Shown here: positions 7,526 through 13,308 of the stretch, in pieces
How the letters are laid out: every line of letters starts with the position of its first letter
Position numbering within the stretch: the first letter of the stretch is position 1
NCBI GenBank assembly: GCA_934630445.1
Contig: CAKTWY010000060.1
Location: 1 to 13,308 of the forward strand
Direction of reading: 5' to 3'
Origin: an uncultured Eubacteriales bacterium
GTDB taxonomy: Bacteria; Bacillota; Clostridia; Oscillospirales; Butyricicoccaceae
Length of the DNA: 13,308 nucleotides
The notes under the pieces: model-generated
Databases searched by the model: none
Told to the model about the DNA's origin: nothing
The model's input: only the letters and a program-made list of their open reading frames with translations
Translations under genes and position numbers: made by a program

Positions 7526-7671
7526 TCCATAACCTGAAAGATTCCCCCGCACGGGCAGGGTTGCTTCTTCGGTGCATCATTGCTTTCCAGAGTTTCGTCC
7601 GAATCCGGTCCTTTTGCCTGAGAGTTTCTGCATCCCCTTCGGCGCCGCACAAAGCGTTCTCTCCCAGATTC
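7521..7671 (-). promoter_or_regulatory. Tandem glycine riboswitch (two gcvT-type aptamers)
   Basis: Aptamer 1 lies at 7671-7601. Its P1 is GAATCTGG (7671-7664) with CCGGATTC (7608-7601), 8 bp with one G-U. Inside are GGGAGAG, the core GCGCCGAAGGGG, and ACTCTCAGGCAAAAGGACC. A linker GGACGAAA follows, as in known tandem glycine riboswitches, where it takes part in a kink-turn with the leader. Aptamer 2 lies at 7592-7521. Its P1 is CTCTG (7592-7588) with CAGAG (7525-7521), P2 is GAAAG with CTTTC, the core is GCACCGAAGAAGCAA, and an extra GC-rich hairpin CCCTGC/GCGGGG follows, then TCAGGTTATGGACAGAG. Both aptamers keep the consensus core (CCGAAG and CAGG..GGAC). It sits in front of gcvT, its classic target. 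Predicted logic is ON with glycine, through the overlapping terminator. Confidence 0.95.
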
Positions 7672-7700
7672 ATCTTCCGAGTATTCAATTTTCTGTCCTA

Positions 7701-7729
7701 ATCATACCTGCTTTGCAGGGCGTTGTCAA
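7701..7729 (-). promoter_or_regulatory. Sigma-A type promoter of the gcv operon
   Basis: On the minus strand the -35 box TTGACA (7729-7724) and the -10 box TATGAT (7706-7701) are separated by exactly 17 bp. That is a full consensus -35, a five-of-six -10 and the optimal spacing. Transcription should start near 7696-7693, about 25 bases before the first riboswitch aptamer. The -35 box overlaps the TGA stop codon of the upstream membrane protein gene. The 17-bp spacer contains the perfect palindrome CCTGC-TTT-GCAGG (7707-7719). Confidence 0.88.
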
Positions 7730-8553
7730 TCCTGTTTTTTCCTCTTTTTACGCGCCTCAATCGCGCCCTTCAACTGCGAAAGCGCAGACTGGTACCGCGT
7801 CGAGCGCATATGCGGAAATGCATGCAGAATCCGGTTGTGCAGCGGCTTATTTACGCTCTCCAGCTCTTTCATGCGTTCCAGCAGCATCGCAGCGCGCACC
7901 TGCCCCGCTGCGACCCACTCCTCCGGACGCATTGCAAAAATCCGGTCGACCTGTCCGCCGATATTCTGCTGCAAAACATCCTTGTATTCAATGCTCTTCG
8001 CCTTCAGCTCTTCGACGATATCATGCATCTGCTGAAGCTTTCCGTTGAGCTGAAGAATGCTGTGTACGGTGATGACGGTGTCGGCTACAAAGTAAGTATA
8101 CACGGCCAGCGACAGCCATGGCAGGACCGAAACAGCGATGCCGCTGACCATGCGCCACACAAATGGATGGACGAAGCGCATCACCACCACCACAAGAAGG
8201 CCAAACAGAAGCGAATTTGTCAGACATACTCTGCCGTGCAGCTGCAGTTTATGATCGGAGTAGTCCCACCATTTCATGTGAAATAGTCTCTCCAGGCCAA
8301 AGCCAACGAGATATTCAAGCACGCTTGTGACCAGCACACCGCAAATATATAAAAGCCAAAGCGTATCTGCCACAGGCATGAGCAGTGCAATCACCAGAAG
8401 AGCACCAAAGCCATAGATCGGGCAGAACGGTCCCATCAGCATGCCGCGGTTTACAAATTTTCTTGCGGGTACGGAGCAAAAAATCGTCTCGCACAGCCAA
8501 CCAAGAAAACTGTACAGAACAAAAACCAGAAACCACCGGCATACTTCTATCAT
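7726..8553 (-). CDS. CmpB-like (PF06541) multi-pass membrane protein
   Basis: A 275-residue membrane protein of the family labelled putative ABC-transporter type IV / ABC_trans_CmpB, whose function is unsettled. Recognisable family blocks are FLGWLCETIFCSV (16-28), NRGMLMGPFCPIYGFGA (35-51), VLEYLVGFGLERLFHMKWWD (78-97) and LHGRVCLTNSLLFGLL (105-120). Hydrophobic segments lie around 5-22, 47-62, 66-86, 111-128 and 137-160. After these comes a soluble, helical and highly charged tail (about 165-275) ending in a basic stretch (EARKKRKKQD), probably cytoplasmic. The ATG at 8553 overlaps the stop of the HgdB-like gene (ATGA) with GGGAGG 10 bases upstream; an in-frame GTG at 8562 is too close to that site. 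No ATP-binding partner is nearby, so the transporter label should be treated with caution. Confidence 0.85.
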   Translation of the reverse strand: MIEVCRWFLVFVLYSFLGWLCETIFCSVPARKFVNRGMLMGPFCPIYGFGALLVIALLMPVADTLWLLYICGVLVTSVLEYLVGFGLERLFHMKWWDYSDHKLQLHGRVCLTNSLLFGLLVVVVMRFVHPFVWRMVSGIAVSVLPWLSLAVYTYFVADTVITVHSILQLNGKLQQMHDIVEELKAKSIEYKDVLQQNIGGQVDRIFAMRPEEWVAAGQVRAAMLLERMKELESVNKPLHNRILHAFPHMRSTRYQSALSQLKGAIEARKKRKKQD

Positions 8554-9851
8554 AACAGACACGCCTCCCGCTCTTCCTGCTGCGAAGCATTTTCCTCCGC
8601 AGCCATCTGCGCATTTGCAAGCATGAGTTTGATCCGGTTCTGCTGATTGACCTCGCTGGCGCCCGGGTCGTAGTCGACAGCTACGATATTGGCCTGCGGA
8701 TTCTTCTCCTTGATGGCACGCATCATGCCTTTACCGACAATATGATTGGGCAGACAGCCGAACGGCTGCGTGCAGACGATGTTGTTCACGCCTGCTTCGA
8801 TCAGCTCTACCATTTCCGCCGTGAGAAGCCATCCCTCACCCATCTTGACGCCGAGATTGATGTATTCCCTGGCCGATTCGCGTGTTTTGGTAAAAAGCGA
8901 CGGCGGTGCAAAAACGCCCTGCGCCCGGATGACCTTAATAATGTCACGCTGCTTGTTTTCGAGAAAACGAAGCCCAAGGCGTGAAAAAATGCTCCCCTTG
9001 AAGTTCCCGCCATACAGCTTATTGTCTTCGATGCCGTTATAAAGGCAATACATGCAAAAATCAAGCAGACCGGGCACGACCGCCTCCGCGCCTTCTGAAA
9101 GCAGGAACTGTTCGAGATTGTTGTTTCCCAGCGGCGAATATTTGACGTAAATCTCGCCGACAACGCCGACCTTCACTTTGTTGCGCGGCGCACAATCGAT
9201 CGCGGCAAAAGCCGCAAGCACCGACTGGTATCTTTTTCTGACCGTCCGGTAGGAAATATAGTTCTTGTTGGCAAAGTCGTCCATGATCTCATCGATCAGG
9301 CGTGCGATCGTACGCTCCGTCTCCCCCTGCGTGCGCTCATATGGCCTGCACTGATTTGCGAGGAGCATGATAAGGTCGCCGAGTACGACTGCATAGACCA
9401 TCTTGATGAGCATCGGCAGTGTGATCTTAAAACCGGGATTGCTCTCAAGCCCTGCCATGTTGAGCGAAATAACGGGCACATAACCGTATCCGCTTTTTTT
9501 GAGCGCCTTGCGCAGCAAAAAAATATAATTGGACGCGCGGCAGCCGCCGCCCGTCTGTGTGATGAGAAACGCGACCTTATGCGGATCATACAGACCGCTC
9601 TCGAGCGCATCGATCATCTGCCCAATTACAAGCAGGGCCGGATAGCACGTGTCGTTATGCACGTTTTTCAGGCCCTCGTTTACAACGCCCCTTCCCTGGT
9701 TCTGTAAAAGGTCGACTTTATATCCGTCCTGCCTGAGGATATTGACCAGAAAGCTGAAGTGGATGGGCAGCATCGTTGGTGCGAGGATCGTATGCGTTTT
9801 TTTCATCTCCGGTGTAAACAATACGCGCTCGGCGCGAGATTCTTCCTGCAT
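8550..9851 (-). CDS. HgdB-like 2-hydroxyacyl-CoA dehydratase family protein
   Basis: A 433-residue protein resembling the D-component side of 2-hydroxyacyl-CoA dehydratases and the C-terminal third of giant activase-related proteins of Clostridia. Conserved-looking blocks with cysteines are NDTCYPALLVIGQMIDAL (66-83), QTGGGCRASNYIFLLRKAL (99-117), FCMYC (265-269) and CTQPFGCLPNHIVGKGMMRA (360-379). Cys69, Cys104, Cys360 and Cys366 are candidates for binding a Fe-S cluster, as cysteines do in HgdB and double-cubane proteins. AVDYDPGASEVNQQNRIKLM (391-410) is a further block I recognise from the large fused homologues. The ATG at 9851 has AAGGG 7 bases upstream; an upstream in-frame ATG at 9893 lacks one. 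It follows the activase gene after 77 bases and precedes the membrane protein by an ATGA overlap. The likely role is an electron-accepting partner of the activase; the substrate, and whether it is a dehydratase at all, is unknown. Confidence 0.85.
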   Translation of the reverse strand: MQEESRAERVLFTPEMKKTHTILAPTMLPIHFSFLVNILRQDGYKVDLLQNQGRGVVNEGLKNVHNDTCYPALLVIGQMIDALESGLYDPHKVAFLITQTGGGCRASNYIFLLRKALKKSGYGYVPVISLNMAGLESNPGFKITLPMLIKMVYAVVLGDLIMLLANQCRPYERTQGETERTIARLIDEIMDDFANKNYISYRTVRKRYQSVLAAFAAIDCAPRNKVKVGVVGEIYVKYSPLGNNNLEQFLLSEGAEAVVPGLLDFCMYCLYNGIEDNKLYGGNFKGSIFSRLGLRFLENKQRDIIKVIRAQGVFAPPSLFTKTRESAREYINLGVKMGEGWLLTAEMVELIEAGVNNIVCTQPFGCLPNHIVGKGMMRAIKEKNPQANIVAVDYDPGASEVNQQNRIKLMLANAQMAAEENASQQEEREACLL

Positions 9852-9928
9852 ATCATTTCCCTTTTCTAAATGATGTCCGTTGAACAAATCCATATAAAAC
9901 GCGGCGCCTTACCTACGACAGATGCACA

Positions 9929-12880
9929 TCAGACGTCGGCCTGCTCAGCACGCTGCGCAGACCGCTCTTCCATAGCGGCAAGCAGACTGCGGATGCGGAT
10001 GCGCACCGCGCCAAGGTTGCTGATCTCATCAATTTTAAGCTGGGTGTATAGCTTTCCGCTACCCTCCAGAATTTCGCGCACCTCGTCGGTGGTAATGGCA
10101 TCGAGGCCACAGCCGAAACTGACAAGCTGCACAAGCTCAACATCATCGTGCATCGTAGCATATTTTGCCGCATTGTAAAGACGGGCATGGTAGGTCCACT
10201 GGTTCAGCACCTGTACCTGCTGCGGTGCAACAAGATCCGCCACACAATCCTCCGAAATGACGACGATCCCAAAGGAACCGATCAGCGTGTCGATGCCATG
10301 GTTGATCTCGCTGTCAATATGGTAAGGCCGCCCCGCAAGAATGACGGTCTTAAGTCCGTGCGCCCTGGCATACGCGAGTGCGCGCTTTCCTTCGTCGCGC
10401 ACCTCCTCCTGCCAGCGGTCATATGCTGCATATGCACAATCGGCGGCACGTCGAATCTCTTCGCGCGTGATATCTGCAAAACGCCCGGAGAAATACCGGT
10501 ACGCACTCTTGACAAAATGCTGCCTGCGGTGGAGGCCAAAAAACGGATACAGGAAATTGTCCTCATTCAAAACCTCCATATTCGCCATCAAAAGCTCCGG
10601 ATAATATGCAACTACAGGGCAGTTGAAGTGATTGTCGCCCTTGTGCTCGTCAAAATTATAGGACAGGCACGGATAAAAGATCTTATCGATCCCCTTTTCG
10701 AGCAGGTCCATAATATGCCCGTGCATCAGTTTTGCCGGATAGCACGCCGTGTCTGACGGGATCGTACAACGGCCCTTGGTATAGAGCTCGCGAGAGGACA
10801 TATCCGACAGAACAACTTCAAAGCCAAGCTCCGTTAAAAAAGCATGCCAGAAACCAATGTTTTCAAACATATTGAGTCCAAGCGGAATACCGATCTTTCC
10901 CCTTGGGCCCGGTTTCGATTCGAGCGACTGGATGCGGCGGCGCTTAAAAGCATAGATGTTCGGAAGCTCCTGAGCCTTCTGCCGTCCAAGCGGACGCTCA
11001 CAACGGTTCCCAGATATAAATTTGCGACCTGCGTCAAAAAGGTTCACCGTAAGGTTGCATTTATTGGCGCAAAGTCCGCATGTGGCAGATTTGGAAATGT
11101 GTGTAAAGCCTTCTACCTTTTCAAGCGGCATGAGGCTGCTTTTATCCAAGCGCAGGCTTTTTGCGTAAAGCGCTGCCCCATATGCGCCCATAAGCCCCGC
11201 AATCGCCGGACGAATCACGTCGTGTCCCAGCTCGCGCTCAAAACTGCGGAGTACAGCGTCATTTAGAAATGTACCGCCCTGTACCACGATGTGCTCCCCC
11301 AGTTCCGCTGCGGAATGGGCACGGATTACTTTATAGATTGCATTCTTGACAACGCTCATGGAAAGGCCGGCTGAAATATCTTCAACCAGTGCGCCGTCCT
11401 TCTGCGCCTGCTTGACGGACGAGTTCATAAATACCGTGCAGCGCGAACCAAGGTCAACCGGCAGACGCGCAAAGAGCCCAAGCTTTGCAAAATCGGCGAT
11501 CGAATAACCGAGTGATCTGGCGAACGTCTCAATAAATGAGCCGCAGCCCGAAGAGCAGGCTTCATTTAACATAATACTGTCGATGGAACTGTTTTTGATC
11601 TTAAAGCACTTGATATCCTGGCCGCCAATATCGAGAATAAAATCGACCTGCGGACAAAACAGCTGCGCTGCCTTCAGGTGAGCCATCGTTTCAACAAGAC
11701 CGGCGTCCAGCGTGAACGCCGCCTTGATCAAATCTTCCCCGTACCCAGTGACGGCGCTTCCACGGATCGTGATGCGATCACCGCATGCTTTGTACAGCTC
11801 CAAAAGCTGCGCACGCACAATATCAACAGGATTACCCTGATTGGAATGATAGAACTGATACAGAATCTCATTCGCTTCGCTGATCAAAACGAGCTTTGTC
11901 GTCGTACTGCCGCAGTCAATACCAAGATATGCATCGCCCTGGTATGACGAAATTGGTTTGGAAGCAATCGTCGCCGAAGCATGGCGCGCCTGAAAGGCGT
12001 CGTATTCCGCCTGGTCTTCAAAAAGAGGTTTTAGGTACTTTCCTGTGTCCGCGGTATCCGTTGCTCTTTGGACGCGGCGCAGCAGCTCATCCATAGTAAA
12101 AAGATCGCTGTTTTTATCCGCATACATGGCCGAGCCAATCGCAACCGCAAACTGCCCCAGATCCGGGAAGATGGCATGCTCCTGATCGAGACCCAGCGTC
12201 TCAACAAAGCGCTGCTGAAGCCCTTTTGAAAAATAGAGCGGCCCGCCGAGAAACACAACTTTTCCACGAATGGAGCGGCCCTGCGCAAGCCCTGTGATGG
12301 TTTGGTCCACAACAGCCTGATAAATGCTCGCAGCGATATCTTCATGCCGCGCGCCCTGATTCAAAAGCGGCTGAATATCGCTCTTTGCAAACACACCGCA
12401 TCTGGAGGCGATGGGATAGATCGTCTGATGGTCCATGCTCAGACGGTCCAGCTCGTCCGGCGTTACGTTCAGCAGCGTGGACATCTGATCGATGAACGCA
12501 CCAGTTCCGCCGGCACAGGTGCCGTTCATACGTTCCTCCACGCCTCCGGTCAGAAACAGAATTTTTGCGTCTTCCCCGCCGAGTTCAATCACCACATCCG
12601 TATCCGGATAGCTTTTTTTCACGGCTTCACCGGTGGCGAACACCTCTTGGATAAAATCAACGTCGATCCGCTTTGCAAGGCCAAAGCCCGCAGACCCCGA
12701 AATCGCCGTGCGAAACGGACGATCACCCACGACCTGCGCCGCCTGGGCAAGAACCTCGGCTGTTTTTTCACGTACCTGCGAAAAATGGCGCTCATAGTGT
12801 TTAAATAAAATATCATTATTTTCTATCACAATCACTTTGACTGTTGTAGATCCGATATCAATTCCAATCGTCAGATTCAT
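9929..12880 (-). CDS. Double-module acyl-CoA dehydratase activase-related ATPase with DUF2229-like part
   Basis: A 983-residue protein containing two BadF/BadG/BcrA/HgdC-type ATPase modules in tandem. Module 1 (about 1-260) has the phosphate-binding IGIDIGSTTVK (5-15), ELGGEDAKI (99-107), NGTCAGGTGAFID (119-131) and SRCGVFAKSDI (159-169). Module 2 (about 317-575) repeats this: LGIDCGSTTTK (319-329), DIGGQDIK (417-424), NEACSSGCGSFIE (439-451), SRCTVFMNSSV (479-489), VVQGGTFLND (532-541). The cysteines matching the two cluster ligands of HgdC are kept in both: Cys122/Cys161 and Cys442/Cys481. A linker follows with Cys601, Cys604, Cys608 and Cys627, then a DUF2229-like region to the C-terminus with many cysteines (705, 713, 738, 754, 924). 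Family knowledge: HgdC hydrolyses ATP to push one electron at low potential into a dehydratase. ATG 12880 chosen for AAGGA 6 bases upstream and position just before the phosphate-loop strand; the open frame extends to 13003. Likely partner: the downstream HgdB-like protein. Substrate unknown. Confidence 0.9.
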   Translation of the reverse strand: MNLTIGIDIGSTTVKVIVIENNDILFKHYERHFSQVREKTAEVLAQAAQVVGDRPFRTAISGSAGFGLAKRIDVDFIQEVFATGEAVKKSYPDTDVVIELGGEDAKILFLTGGVEERMNGTCAGGTGAFIDQMSTLLNVTPDELDRLSMDHQTIYPIASRCGVFAKSDIQPLLNQGARHEDIAASIYQAVVDQTITGLAQGRSIRGKVVFLGGPLYFSKGLQQRFVETLGLDQEHAIFPDLGQFAVAIGSAMYADKNSDLFTMDELLRRVQRATDTADTGKYLKPLFEDQAEYDAFQARHASATIASKPISSYQGDAYLGIDCGSTTTKLVLISEANEILYQFYHSNQGNPVDIVRAQLLELYKACGDRITIRGSAVTGYGEDLIKAAFTLDAGLVETMAHLKAAQLFCPQVDFILDIGGQDIKCFKIKNSSIDSIMLNEACSSGCGSFIETFARSLGYSIADFAKLGLFARLPVDLGSRCTVFMNSSVKQAQKDGALVEDISAGLSMSVVKNAIYKVIRAHSAAELGEHIVVQGGTFLNDAVLRSFERELGHDVIRPAIAGLMGAYGAALYAKSLRLDKSSLMPLEKVEGFTHISKSATCGLCANKCNLTVNLFDAGRKFISGNRCERPLGRQKAQELPNIYAFKRRRIQSLESKPGPRGKIGIPLGLNMFENIGFWHAFLTELGFEVVLSDMSSRELYTKGRCTIPSDTACYPAKLMHGHIMDLLEKGIDKIFYPCLSYNFDEHKGDNHFNCPVVAYYPELLMANMEVLNEDNFLYPFFGLHRRQHFVKSAYRYFSGRFADITREEIRRAADCAYAAYDRWQEEVRDEGKRALAYARAHGLKTVILAGRPYHIDSEINHGIDTLIGSFGIVVISEDCVADLVAPQQVQVLNQWTYHARLYNAAKYATMHDDVELVQLVSFGCGLDAITTDEVREILEGSGKLYTQLKIDEISNLGAVRIRIRSLLAAMEERSAQRAEQADV

Positions 12881-13012
12881 CTGCTGTCCTTGTCCCCCTG
12901 TCATAAAACAGGCCCTTATGCCTCGTCTTTGCCGTGTCGCCATAGCCGTATTGATGCAGACATCATGCAAAAATACGCAGTTCAACCGCTGCTGTATGTT
13001 CACTGCCGAGTA
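12881..13012. other. Leader of the activase gene, no gene seen
   Basis: This stretch upstream of the activase start contains the gene's ribosome binding site (AAGGA near 12887-12891, minus strand). I see no promoter close to consensus: TTGAAC and TTGCAT occur on the minus strand without a good -10 box at 16-18 bp. The activase frame stays open across it, but the peptide has no family character. Together with the repeat region it forms a gene-free stretch of more than 400 bases. Confidence 0.5.
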
Positions 13013-13080
13013 AGAAAACCGGATCTCATTCGCGCCAGCGCACCAGGCGGGCCACCGGTGCAGCGGTGCAACTGTTTCTA
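13013..13080. repeat. Probable decayed copy of the 100-bp hairpin repeat
   Basis: The stretch beginning GAAAACCGGATCTCATTCGC resembles the inner part of the neighbouring repeat unit: GATCTCATTCGC at 13022-13033 differs by one base from GATTTCATTCGC of copy 2. The distance from this motif to the next GGCTATT block is 71 bases, against 67 and 66 in the intact copies. The middle part (GCGCACCAGGCGGGCCACCGG) is strongly diverged but still GC-rich, with GCACC/GGTGC inverted repeats. This is inferred from alignment by eye. Confidence 0.4.
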
Positions 13081-13180
13081 AAAACGGCCGTAGGCTATTT
13101 TTTATTGCTCCGCAATAAAAAACTCCGATTTCATTTGCGTGCGTCTCGCCCTTACGGGCAACCGGCGCACATGCGTATAA
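13081..13180. repeat. Tandem hairpin repeat, copy 1
   Basis: First intact unit of the array. It starts with a damaged AATAGCC hairpin arm (AACGGCC GTA GGCTATT). Next come the perfect 11-bp hairpin TTTTTTATTGC-TCC-GCAATAAAAAA (13098-13122), a spacer CTCCGATTTCATT, and a GC-rich dyad with the perfect inner stem GCCC-TTAC-GGGC and outer arms GTGCGTC/GGCGCAC. It ends ATGCGTATAA before the next unit. It is about 95 percent identical to copy 2 over the 101-base period counted from the GGCTATT block at 13093. Confidence 0.85.
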
Positions 13181-13280
13181 AAAAATAGCCTGCGGCTATT
13201 TTTTATTGCTCCGCAATAAAAAACTCCGATTTCATTCGCATGCGTCTCGCCCTTACGGACAACCGACGCACATGCGTATA
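13181..13280. repeat. Tandem hairpin repeat, copy 2
   Basis: Second intact unit. Hairpin A is AAAAAATAGCC-TGC-GGCTATTTTTT (13180-13204), an 11-bp perfect stem with a T-run on both strands, so it could end transcription in either direction. Hairpin B is TTTTTTATTGC-TCC-GCAATAAAAAA (13199-13223) and shares the T-run with A, so only one can form at a time. Hairpin C has arms CGCATGCGTC and GACGC-AC-ATGCG with an inner GCCC-TTAC-GGAC. Confidence 0.87.
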
Positions 13281-13308
13281 ATAAATAGCCTGCGGCTATT
13301 TTTTATTA
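13281..13308. repeat. Tandem hairpin repeat, copy 3, cut by window edge
   Basis: Third unit begins AATAGCC-TGC-GGCTATT (13284-13300) followed by TTTTATTA and is interrupted by the window edge. It starts 100 bases after the same block of copy 2, so the array continues beyond the window. Confidence 0.8.

Noticed and set aside
7348..7650. Upstream in-frame extension of gcvT by about 100 codons
   Set aside because: The extension translates the glycine riboswitch and terminator; the real start has a good ribosome binding site at 7347 and matches the family N-terminus.
7726..8553. Calling the membrane protein an ABC transporter permease
   Set aside because: The PF06541 name suggests it, but no ATPase or binding protein is nearby and the function of the family is not established; a neutral call is safer.
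12881..13003. Upstream in-frame extension of the activase gene by 41 codons
   Set aside because: Family members begin directly before the IGIDIGSTT strand and the ATG at 12880 has its own ribosome binding site; the extra peptide looks random.
13090..13290. Short repeated peptide in the minus frame of the array
   Set aside because: One minus frame reads APVARKGETHANEIG in copy 1 and ASVVRKGETHANEIG in copy 2, but two of four changes alter residues, no start or ribosome binding site is seen, and the palindromes explain the conservation.
13081..13308. CRISPR array at the right edge
   Set aside because: The whole 100-base unit is repeated, including what would be spacers; there are no unique spacers and no cas genes in view.

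Overview
The window looks like part of the chromosome of an anaerobic, moderately GC-rich Bacillota bacterium of the Clostridia type. This rests on three things: a split gcvPA/gcvPB glycine cleavage operon under a glycine riboswitch with a transcription terminator, ATP-driven Fe-S activases of the 2-hydroxyacyl-CoA dehydratase kind (an oxygen-sensitive chemistry typical of strict anaerobes), and strong purine-rich ribosome binding sites. I cannot name the genus. Every real gene I can support reads on the minus strand, so transcription runs from right to left.

Right edge (12881-13308): a gene-free stretch. It holds a tandem array of about 100-bp units (two full, one cut by the window edge, one probable decayed copy). 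Each unit is packed with perfect inverted repeats.

12880 to 7726: a three-gene block. A 983-residue protein carries two fused BadF/HgdC-type activase modules, a Cys-rich linker and a DUF2229-like C-terminal part. It is followed by a 433-residue HgdB-like protein, and then by a PF06541 (CmpB-like) membrane protein whose start codon overlaps the HgdB-like stop codon. The first two look like the halves of the very large activase/dehydratase-like proteins common in Clostridia. Their substrate is unknown.

7729 to 689: the glycine cleavage operon. A near-consensus promoter (TTGACA, 17 bp, TATGAT) overlaps the end of the membrane protein gene. It is followed by a tandem two-aptamer glycine riboswitch and a strong intrinsic terminator, then gcvT, gcvH, gcvPA, gcvPB, lplA and lpdA. 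Together these encode the whole glycine cleavage system: aminomethyltransferase, lipoyl carrier, both halves of the decarboxylase and the dihydrolipoyl dehydrogenase. They also encode the ligase that attaches lipoate to the carrier. The terminator reuses one strand of the second aptamer's P1 helix, which predicts an ON switch: bound glycine prevents termination.

Left edge (609 to 1): the N-terminal 203 residues of a class I SAM-dependent methyltransferase, cut by the window edge and possibly co-transcribed with lpdA.

The well-understood core is the gcv operon. The less explained parts are the activase/HgdB-like/CmpB-like block and the hairpin-rich repeat array upstream of it.
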